Origin: Cladocopium goreaui
Taxonomy: Eukaryota; Sar; Dinophyceae; Suessiales; Symbiodiniaceae
Direction of reading: 5' to 3'
Length of the DNA stretch: 64,000 bases
NCBI GenBank assembly: GCA_947184155.2
Contig: CAMXCT020001082.1
Span: forward strand, 1 to 64,000
Positions 43,401-55,400 of this stretch are shown piece by piece (positions within the stretch are counted from its first letter, which is position 1; each line of letters opens with the position of its first letter). The position numbers were made by a program, and so were the translations under genes. Below the pieces are notes generated by a model, which did no database searches, was not told where the DNA came from, and worked only from the letters and a program-made list of their open reading frames with translations.

Positions 43401-46400
43401 GATCTCGTAGATCTTCTGATCCTTGGTATATAGTCAATGATGCAGCTTGCGAACCATCTGAGCCCAGCCATTTCGTTTGAGATTGTCTAAGTTGAAAACT
43501 TGCAAGTTCAACACTTTCCAGGCGTTTGGCTCCCAAGGCTACGCCAAGATAGGCCGTGTGAACGTTTGACAGTGGTTGAGGTATCCCCTTTTTCAATTCA
43601 AGACAAACCCAAGTAGTACAGCTTCCATCCTAACCACCAGGTCCACGTTTTCGGTTCCATTCCCCACCAAAAAATCCCAAAACTCTCGAGGTCCGAGCAG
43701 CATCCTCCGGTGTGGATTGCGCAGCGATTGCCATCTGGATCTGTTCGGGCAGGACCTTGCGGAAGACCACATTGTCCATGAGCATCAGCACCGTGCCATT
43801 GCTGGACATGACCTCCCCAAGCTCTGGCAGGTGGTTGGTGGTTGGTGGTTGGTTGAGGTCGCCGAAAAAACATCAAGGTCAACTGGGACCATCATTCCAG
43901 GTTGGGCGCCTAATAGATATGATCTTCCTAGTGTGGCTGCGCATGGCTTCGGTGCTTCATGTCCAGGGTATCTCCCACAGCTCCTGAAAAACCCTATCTG
44001 CACAAAAACAGCCAGCAGCCCAGATGGCAGGCCTTCAAGTCAAAGGTCTCCGATGCCTCGAGCTTCTCTTTGATACTGAGCCAAATCCAATATTCTTCCT
44101 TGGTGCCAACATCCCCTGGCCCCCTGGCCCAGCCCTTCCAGTTGGGTCCAGTTGGGTCTCCCAAATTGCTGGACTTCCTGGGCAAAAATGATTGAATAAC
44201 CGTATCATACTGTATCATAGGTCCGTTGAGTGCAGCAGTGAAGTCACCCGAGAAAGAGGACCTCCCAGTGGCAAAACAATGGAAGAAGGGGAAGGAACAT
44301 TTGATGAGGCGGGTTTTGAATGCACATCTGTTCAAGCCATGCTTCATGTTGAGAGAAGTTCTCGGTCTGAATGATCGAAACTCGTCCCACACCACCAAAG
44401 ATCTTCAGATCGTTCACATTCTTGCCAACCGAGGCAGTACCCAAACTGTGAATGGTGCCATCAAAGACGGCTGGATGCAGGACATATCCTAAGCTGCAAG
44501 GGGACTTCTCCGAAATTGCCGAACATCTTTCCGCACCAAGGCACGGATTATAGTCGGGCACTTCCCAAGTCCTTCAAATAGAGAAACTCAACCACTATTA
44601 AGGGTAACAACCAACTGGGATGATAGAGCCAATCACCATTTGGTATTTTCTTGAGAAACTCAACCACTATCTCAACCACAGCAACTGGTTGGTCTGCCAC
44701 TACCACCGCCTGAGGACGAGACCCACATTGGGCACCCCATCATCCAGCTTCAAGCGTCCAAGCACCTCAATGACCTGCGGCTCGAAAACTATTTGAACCA
44801 TGTGGATCTTGAGCGTAGCAGAGAGGCTGATTCTGACAAAAAGCAGCAAAAATGGGGATTACACCAGCAAAATGATGGTATCAAGATGTATCAAGTCTTA
44901 TCAAGTTTTGTAACACTTACATCGGAAGATCCTGATCTTCCATGGCGAGGAAGGCGCCTTGCTTTCACTTCCTTCCTCAGGTTCTTTTCGCCAGAGCTGT
45001 TTGGCCGTCTGGAACATTGGTCCCAAATAGAGCCCCACGCCATCGATCGCAGCGTAGACGTCCTGCAACAACAGTTCACATTCATGGGCCATGGGATCAA
45101 TTTTTTCCTCTCGTAAACTAACAATAGCTATAGAACATGGGCCAATTATAGATGATTTTACCTACTGAAAATACGTGAAACACATGTTTTTTCCACAGCT
45201 ATGTTGAATTGCCAGAGGGTATGTAATTGTATAGATTTGTGCAGTTGTGCAATTCCAAAAGGAAAAGCCGCTCCGCCCTGAACTGCCTGGCATCTCTGTC
45301 TGCTGTTGGGAAACCTGCCTAATTAAATTAGATTCCAAACTACCACAAGGGGGGTTCTTAAAATGGGGGATCCCTAAGTCACCGCGGCTTTCAGTCCTAA
45401 AATGGTCTAATTAATGACTTGGATTTTAGGAAACCTCCATATTGTGTAACCTTCTGGACCCCAAGCAGGTGGCTTGTTGCCAACGCTGCCGTCCTTGGTT
45501 GGCACCACCTCATTGATGCGCGCCCGAAGTTCTTCGACATCCACCGGATTCGCTTTGGCAAAGTTGTCCGTTTCAGCTTCCTGCCGAGGACGGCTGGTCT
45601 TCACTTGGGGGTGTGAAAAAATAGGGATAGCGAAATTCTTGGACTCGAAAATAGCCATTCTAAGGAGGAAGAGATGATACACCATCAACATTTTGCAGAG
45701 ACAAACCCACTTCCAATCCTGGCTTCCATTCGATCTCCGTTGAACATCCAGCATCTGTCTATTCAACAGCGAACCCATGATGCATTTCTAGTATGTATGT
45801 TCCAGAAAACGACTGAAACTTTACCTTCTGAAACAGTTGCATCCTTCAAACATCTTCAAACCATGTCACACAAACCCACCATGGTCAAACATGGAAAAAT
45901 TAACAAGTCAACCGGGGCCTCCCCACGCAGGGGCGAGCGATTGATGCCACCTTCCGCATGGACTGTGACGGTGCCGGTGGCTGAAGTGCTTTCAATCCTG
46001 ACAGTGGGGATAGGCAAAGATGGCAAAATGATGCAACATGATCATGGACGACCTTGCAAACCTGGAGAAATACCATGGGTCACCTTTGCGAAGCCCATTG
46101 AAGCACTTGTCTTTGGATTCTGTCGTGAAACATATCGCATTCGTCCAGATTTATGGATATTTAATCTTGGGCAGGTTCACCTGACGGGGGATGTTCCCAG
46201 TTCGAAAGTTGCCACAGGGATGGGGTAGTTCCCAGCGCCTGAAGGCGCTGGGTCTCTCTTGTGCAAGTGGCTTACAGCCAATATTCTTCTTGACCATTCA
46301 ATCATTTGGTTCTCATGGAGTTAAAATTCTCACCCCACAAAAATGGAGTGGTTGAGCATTGAAAATGACAATTTTTGCTGGCAGCCCCAGGGTCTGGAAC

Positions 46401-49400
46401 CGCGTCTCCGACTTCAACACGAAGCGCATGATTGGAGGCGGCTCAGCACCAGTGACACGCTCAGGGACCACGAAGGGGAACATCATGTTCCTCAGCAGCC
46501 ACATTGACATGGATTGTTCATTGGGATTCAATGGAAATTCGACGATTTTGATGCGATAAACTGGGACTTACAATGAGATTCTAATTCATTTACCCTGCGG
46601 TCATCAAACATGGCTGGGAAATCCCCGAACTAAGTGGAGGTTTTGCATGGGAAAAATCGAACTTCATGGGGGGATTGTCCACGATTTCTGGAGGGTAGGT
46701 CTGTCACATCCAGTGGTTCCCCCGGTCACCAATGGCGCTGGCATGAGGTATCCATATGATATCGTCATATATCCTCCCTTTTCAATGCCGCATTTCCCTG
46801 CTAAACCAGGGCTTTTGAGGTCACAGGCTGTTAGCTGATTCTATCATCTGATCCTGTTTACAGAACCGTCTCCTTGAAAAAACCATGGTTGCTTTCCATA
46901 TCGATCATCTCATGTCAGTACCCTATTACTCTCCAGTAATCTTACCTGGTACCCTCTGGTAAACTAACATAACTATGGAAAATCACCATGTTTAATGGGT
47001 AAATCCGGTAAATCCACTATTTCGACTGGGCCATTTTCAATAGCTACGTTAGTCGTTACCAGAGGGTAATTCAAAATCACTGGCAATTGTAGATGAGAAT
47101 CCCAGTGCTATTTAGACATGTCTGTATTTTCCTATTGCCAGACTGGATTGGATACCTATTAACCTATATCATATCATAAACTCCTGTAAAATCCTACATG
47201 ACATAATTCTCCACAAAGTGACATACTATAAATTCCCATGAAATGCAATAAAATTACATATAACACGACTTGAAGTTCCATAGATTCCTATTAAATCCCT
47301 ATAAAATCCCTATAAAATCCATAGATTTCCATCATCCCCCGGGCCCCCAAAACCCACCAAGGCACACATCCGTGATGCGCACGCCATGTCCGAAGAGTTC
47401 CTTGGTGGCCTCCAGGGCCATCTCCACGAAGACCACCCCGGGCACCACGATGGAACCGAAGACCACGTGGTGCTTCACCACGTCGTAGACGTCCATTCGC
47501 ATGGCCACTTCGAAGATCCCCTCACCTGGTGGTTGTGGAGTGGTGGCCATGGGTGGTGGCCATGGAGTGGTGGTTGTGGAGTGGCCATGGGGATCCAATG
47601 GAAAGATATTTGGTGAAGCGGCCCTGGTAGATATGGTTGGATATATTTGGGCCATGGTTGATACCTGGTGGAGTTTTTCACCAAAAAGGCCCTGGTTGAG
47701 ATTTGGGTAAGAAATGGATTGAAATGGTAAGAAGCTATATCCTTGAGAAAGATTGAGATATTGGAGATGATATGATGTACTACTCACCTGACGGAGAGGT
47801 GGAGTGAAGACAGTGAAAGATACTGAAAGATAGTGAAAGTCAAGCTGCTTGGATTGAGAAAATGGTATCGTGGAAGGACAAGTGCCTAAAAAAATCTAAA
47901 ACATGTGGTTGGGGTTTTGTTTAATGCCTTTGACGTGTTAAAGTGTCAGCTGCATCACTTCAAACAAACTAGAATGTCCGTTGTCCGCCAACAGGATGGA
48001 TGAGATGGAGTATTTGAAAGTGACCACACCCAAAAAAGTGGGCCCTGGCCATGTCCAATAGAGGAATCCTCGTTCAAGTCCATTTTTTAGATGGAACAAT
48101 CTCCTTCCCAACCAAATTATTGCGATACTAAAATCATCTTTGAACCCCTGCTTGGGATACAATCCCTATAAACTATGGTCCATACTATGGTTATATATCC
48201 ACTTAGTTCACTGGAACTGCACTTCCAAAGCCGTTTGAAAGTCGATTCTGGCGTTTCAGATGTGCCCAGGCACCAGGCTTGGCTCGCAAGAAGCGGAAAC
48301 CCACCTGACCACCCAGCGCGGCGGAGAGAACCGTCAAACTGCACATGTTTAAGGGAACATCTGAAGGCAACATGAGGAAACCATGGATTTTACCAGCCAA
48401 GTACGGGGGTAGATGGATTAGTCAATGACATGTCAGTGATTGCTTCAAATCCATCCAAAATGGGAGACATAGAGAATTGCTCCCTCTAAGGACCAGGATA
48501 GTGGTTTTCACCGAAAAATTCCTGGGGTGAACATCCTTCAGCGCTAGGCGCTTCATAGTTGGACTATATCCTGAATTCATGATTTACAGTACTGGTACGA
48601 AATGAGACGGAAGCAAAACGGTGGTTTATGCCCCAACTGCTGGACTTCTCGAAGCCTTGGAAGGAACCAGCAATCAGATTTGTGAAGGATCCGCATCTGT
48701 TACGACAACCATGGTCAAAGCTTCCTACAAAAGCCTGGCTCATCTCAATCTCAACACAGCTTCCGAAAACGATGGTGCCTTTCAACTCCTCATCACATCG
48801 TCAAATTGTTGGGATAGCCAACAAGAAGACAAACAACTCAGGGAAAAATCCAAACTGTGTCGCAGCGAACTTTTTGGCCCGGCGAACTCCCTTTTGATGG
48901 CTCTTTGTGGCTTCAAACAATGCCCAACCTCCATGACGCTCCACCAAACATGGACAATTCACCAACATTTCCAAACATGTCCCAAACAATTCACCATTTA
49001 CACATATTTTAACATAATTAGCCATATCAGTTTGGTGTTTATATCAAAATCCCACCATTTTTGGACCCAATTTTGACACATCCAAAGGTGGCCAACCACC
49101 TCACCTCTCTCCAGGGGAAGCTCTTCTTTTCAAAGACCGCCGGCGCCAAGCGCAGCGGCAACGCCGCCGCCCTTAACGAAGGCGAACGCAGATCCGCCAG
49201 CTGCTGGCGGAAGGCTTCGGCCGCCTGACAGTAACAGTAGTATATTCATATTCATTACTGTAACATGTAGCTAGTAGCAGATGTGTGTGTATATATATAT
49301 TATGTATATATCATATATCATATAACATATATATATATATTTATATACATACACATATTATATATGTATAAATCATATAATAGAGTACATCATCTGAATA

Positions 49401-52400
49401 TCTCCGAATAACCCCCTCTGATTTTTTGGAGGTCTCCATGTTGAGTTCCCACAGATCACTCTGGCCTCGGTGGCACAGGAGACCACGCCGTGCGCGTTGG
49501 TTCCACCGAAGCCGAAGGAGGAGAGACCACCGCCCAGGCGGCTCAAGGACTGGTGCGGCAGTGAGGAACGTGGCGGACTTGGGATTTAATAGGGATTCAA
49601 CGGGATTTTATGTGGATTTAATAGGGATTCAATGGGATTTTATGTGGATTTAATAGGGATTTAGCAATCAACACTGGGGATTCTAATGAATTTACCCTCC
49701 GGTGTCATCAAACGTGACTGGCCAATCCCCCAGCTATAGTTCCATGATCAAATCCCAGCGAACTGAACCTCCATGGCTGGGATCAAAGTCATTCCACCAG
49801 AGTTTCTGGTTGGCAAGCTACTTCCCTCTGACCATCATATCCGATCATATCCGGGCACCCAAAATGGAAGAATTCAATACGCAACACCCCGGGAAGGGTT
49901 TGCACATCCCTGAAAGAATTTCACCAAGAAGCGTCACAAAAGGTGAAGGCTGTTTGCCCACATTTTAGACACAAAACAGGTGATGTTAAACGTTGAACCC
50001 CAAAATGGGGGCCAACTAGGGAATTTCATCCTGAAGTATCTAAGATTCAAACTCTCGCCCAAAAAATGCTAGAGATACAGCGTCCCCAATATAGCATCTC
50101 CCTGCCTTCTTTGACAAAGGCAGCGACTCCGTCGCAAAGAGCGCAGGCAGGTCGTGCAAGGCCGCGATGCTCGGGTTCAAGGCCCGCAGATGGATTGAGG
50201 ACATGGACGACAAATGCCTCAGATGCCCGATGGGGTGGTCCAAAAGTGAGGGCAATTAAAATCAATTATAGTTTATGGGGATGTGAATATATATGAAATA
50301 TATATGTATTATATATATATATATATATGTACACAGTATAAGGATCTCCATGGCAGCCCGTGACATGTTGTTGCTTCTGAAATTGGGGTTCAGGGTGTAT
50401 GATTCCCGGTCAAAATCCAGAAAATCCATTTAGGATTCGATTTTGGCAATTTTTCAATGGCTAAATCTCGCCGGTTCGATCCTTATCAGTTAGCTACATC
50501 CCCACGGTGGGTAGGGTAAAACTGGCATTCTTTCAAGTAAACGACCCACGAGATAGTGAAATTCCACCGTGTCGATCCATGGTTCCACTGCACCAGCTCA
50601 GGCGATGTGGGCCCCTCAAGACGTTCCAAAACGTACGAAACGAATCTGGGTTTGGGCCCAGATTCTCTGGCCATTTGGGGAACCGTACGAGGTGTTTAAC
50701 CCTAGGAATTTCCCAAGCCCTCCACTGCCATGACACTCCATCAGCGCCACGGACTTGATGAGTCCTGTGCCGGGACAACTCCCTGGTGAGTTTGAATGGA
50801 TCCCTGATGGTATGCCTGAAATCTCCAAGAGGGTCGAAGGATTGTTTTCGTGGACATGGCCGTTGGTGGGTTCCATGTAGACCATCCAAGTTATTTTGTG
50901 TTATTTTGTGTTGAAAAACTTGTGTCAAAACCTTGTACCCCTGGTGAATATCAAAATAGCTGGTAAATGGATGTTCATCCCCCTAAAAATGGTATTAATA
51001 TGTATTAATAGGTATTGATCCATACCCATATTTGCAAAAGTACTGCATAGTTTAATGCGGGCAATGCTCAGCACATTGCCAACGCCAACGCCTACCTTCG
51101 GACGGCATAGACCTGTCATGACCTGCCTCTTTTTGAGGATGACATACCACCAGTGATCGAACAGCCTCTTCCATATGAACATAAATAGACCATGATTAAC
51201 AGTGAAACAATGGCTGCTAGGTCCGTTCAACAAGTTCCCTGGTACTGTCCTATCCACTTCAAACTGGCAAACTGATCCCGTCCCTGCTGCCAGATGGTTC
51301 TCCAAACTGCAAAATGACCCAAACTTGTGGTTGTCTGAAAGCATCAGTTTCGACTCATGACCCCATCTCATCATGTTTGACTGTAAAAAAAAATCACATG
51401 TAAAAAGCACTAAAAGGATACATGTTCTCTTTGAATATCTCTATCATATGTTTTTCCTGACATTTTAGACACCCCATACCAGGTATACCACCCTCATCCC
51501 ATGGTTCCAGGATCGTCCACCGGCCACGGTGCCTGTGGAGGCAGCGGGACCTTCCAAGTGGCCACAGTTGGACTTCACCGCAGCCAGGACCAAGGGATTT
51601 TCCAGCGTCCTGGCAACTGACGGGGGGGAGCCAAACCCAACTTATCTGGCTGACTTGAATAATAATTAATAATCTATGATATGTATGTATATATATATGT
51701 ATTTATATTCATTTGTATATGTATTTACATATGTATGTTAGTGTATGTATATTAATATTGTCTTTCTTTACGAGTGCCATCATGCAGCCTTGTACTTGGA
51801 TTCAGATGTCGTATAATGTATAATGATTAAATAAATCTATATATAATATATATATATATGTATGTATGTGTATATATATATTAACAATGAGGTGGGGTTG
51901 CAACTGAGAAGCTGGAGTGCAAATCTAAGATCTATATACTCCTCGTTGATGGGCTTGTGACTGGCCTAGCGATTAGTGTTTTCAACATGGGACCCAACCA
52001 ACAGCTTTTTTGGACACTGAAGCTGAGACAGGTCCCAGTTGAATTCCATCACATTCCAACACATTGCAATCTCAAGATATGGGCGTGTCTGAAAATAGTG
52101 TACCCCTAAACCCAATGGCTAATGATCATTATCCCTACTAAATGGCTATAATTGGGAATATACCCTATTTTCAGACAAACCCATATCTCAAGATGAATTA
52201 TCTGTTTGCAGAGGCTGTGTGCAGAAAACACTTTTAATTCGACATGTTGGAAGGAGCGCAATTTCTTGAAAGCAGATTTAGGTTGCCATCTGAACAAGTA
52301 CATGGGCAAGGATCAACGCCCTGGTAACCTGAACACCTGAAATCATGAACATCATAGACTACATTTAGGTGTTCATTCAACCAGTTTTGAGAGTGTTTGA

Positions 52401-55400
52401 CATGGTGGCATCACTGAATCCTATATAAGTTATCATGAGTCATATTTCAATCATATTTCCATTTCAATGGCCACAAGTTATGGGGCTTTCTCACCACCGA
52501 AATTGGGGCCTCGAAGCGTTGATGGATTTCAAGCCTCCGATCTCAATGGGGTCACCCAAAGGAGTGCCAGTTCCATGGCATTCCATGTGCACCTGGGCTC
52601 TCCAGGACTGGTGGGATGGGATCTGCCTGAACATCCTGAAGCCTCACAGGGTGTTCACCGGGCCAAAAGGGCCATGTGGAAAATTGGCAAAATGGATGAG
52701 AATTTTGCATCGAAGTTGGGGGGGTATACCATGGTATACCCTGTTTTTCCAACAAATCCGTTTTTAGATAATGAAGATCGGCCAACGAGAGGGACCCCAG
52801 TAGTGATGCATGAGTTGAAAACTTATCAAAACATCCAAGGACTCCAAGGACGATGAACGAGCCCTCAAGAAGCGAGTTATTTGTGACTGGGCTACATCCC
52901 CAACATCTGCCGATGGCGGCCATTGCTTTTTCAGGACAGCTATTTCTCGGGGAAAACTATGGGAAAACTATGGCAGGACACCATGGTTTCACGATCCAAA
53001 TCCAAGCTATTCCTACAGACGTTGCCTCAAACCACTTGATGGGAAAGTTCCTCACCATGGATCTGAGTTGTGGTTTCTCTTACATGTTCCAAACCGCTTG
53101 AATTATAATTCAAAACCCCCAGCACAATTGGCTGTAAACATTTGGGTATAGCCATAGCTCAAGACCGGCTGTCAATGAACCAAACTTGACTGTGCTTAGA
53201 GGCTTAGAGTTTAGAGTATAACTTATAAATCCTGTCAATTTCAGAGAGATTGATCAATTAAAACCTAATACCCATTCAAGATCATTCAATCAACATACAA
53301 CCAAAATGCTGGGTCTGTCTGAAAAGATCCATAATTCGAGTGTTTATCATCATTTTGCCGTAAAATTGCCATTTGGATCCATTTGGGGTAAATTCCTCAT
53401 TTTCAGAGAAACCCCTATTAGTGCCGTTGTCAAAACACAAGGGGAATCCCGTTTTCAGCGTAGATCTATCCATTCTATCCACTTTCGGATGACCATCCCC
53501 CTTTTTATGGCAAAATAACCAATTCAATGGATTGGTTTAAGGGAAAATCTACAGGAAACCATGGTTTTTACCATCAAATATAGGGTTTTCCATGGGTTTT
53601 CCTGTAAATTTTCCCCATCATCCAATTCTATGACCAATTTTTTGGACCATGGCTATGGATGCAAACCCGTGGATTCTCCCAGCACCCACCTTTTGCGACG
53701 CGCCAAGGTGCCACTTCCTCTGGCTGCATCCTGGCCTCCGCCAGCGCCACGCGCATCACGCTGCCCTGGGAGGGGCCGTTGGGCGCCGTCAGAGTGGAGC
53801 TGCGACCGTCCTGGCAGCGCGGATTCTGATCCAAGTGACATTCTTCATCATTCTTGTAGGCTTTAAGCCTCTTTAAGCCATATCAGAATTGATATTTTTT
53901 TGGATCTACAATCTATGGAAGCTTCAACACACTTCATGTTTGTTTCAGGGACCAATTGCACAAACGCATGCAGCTCCTCCAAAACAATCCTTCCCCAATA
54001 ACATCACAAACAGATCTCACATCATCCCCCAAGAAAGCAACAAGAACAGCATGTCCTTCCGTGACGCCCCTAAAGAAAAAGTATCCTTAAAACTCAATGC
54101 GGCTGCTTTCCCAACAAAAAATAACCATCCAACCAAACACTTCCCATTCAACCCTCCAACAAAACCATGAACTCACCAAAAAACACAAGGTTTTTTCTTC
54201 CCCCGTGTCCTGGTTGACGGCCACCCCTAGCAATCCACAGCGTTCCAAGGTGGCCTCTGGCTGCTCCGCCGTCCGAGCCGCCTCAATGGCCTCCTCCGGC
54301 AGCCGCAGCAGCACCGCACCGGCGCCCTCGCCGCGGGCGTAGCCGTCCGCGGAGGCGTCGAAGGTGAAGCAACGCCCAAGGGCGGATAACATGCGGGGCT
54401 TGCTGAAGCTGATGTACCTGGACAGTCGGCCTGTAGGGAGCATGTTTTTTCTGGCAGTTTTTTTTTGGCTTAAATGGGAATAATTCAAATAATTCTACAG
54501 TTAATATGGGATGTATAAAATATATGTAGATGTTGTGGGTGTGTCTGAAAGTGGGTGGCTATTACAATTTCAGTGGTAATGACGGGAGGCGAACGCTGAA
54601 ATCATCTGAAATAGGGATGGCGACCTGAAATGAGGTCGAGTACCAATGGACAACTAATGGCCAGCTACTCAAATGGAGTAGATGACAAAACGATAACATT
54701 TGAGGGGTGAGGATTTCAGCCACCGCCAAATAGGAACTGATGACCAGTGAGGACAACCAAAGCCCAGGAAAGATCAAAGCTGAGTAGTTTCCAACAACTT
54801 TTCTGCACACTGTCTTTTCGCTGAGTCTTCCAAGTGGCGTAGCGAATCTCAAGACTTTGAAACTATTGTCAATTGGTTCCACTTTTAGCTCATACCAGTA
54901 CTCGGAGAGAATGCTATAATTAGTCACACTCATGCTAATTACTGGTAGTAAAACCCTTCGAAACCACACACACTTATCATTTCTCACCATCAAAGGTAAG
55001 TCAAGGCTGGCACTACCCTCTACCCACCACAATAGATTATACTATATTATAAATTGTTGCATAATAGATCATAATAGAGCATAAAAGTGAGGATACAGGA
55101 ATCCACGTATTCCATCGTATTCCGGGGTAAAATGAGTCATTGGCATTTTAGGGGCTAGAAACCCTCTGAAAACCCAGAGAAAAGCCTTTCCCCTCCACTC
55201 CATTCACCAAGGAACGTGGTGGGGCTGGCCATGACATTGGCCGCAGTGTTCAGCGCGCTGCTGCAGCGGCCCTTGCGAAGAGCCGTGGCAGAACAGTCCA
55301 AAGCCACCAAAGCCTGGTGGTGCGGAGCAAGATGTTTTTTTGGTTAAAAAAAGGGAATATTAGAGGGGTATACATGTATGTCATGGGATATAGAGCCTTA

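Noticed and set aside
45674..46228. 184-codon plus-strand open frame
   Set aside because: It overlaps dehydratase exon 45927-45997 on the opposite strand, has no domain, and is the antisense shadow plus intron.
3200..47068. The repeated inverted elements as a CRISPR array or rho-independent terminators
   Set aside because: Copies are kilobases apart with no regular spacers, and the setting is a eukaryotic gene with introns.
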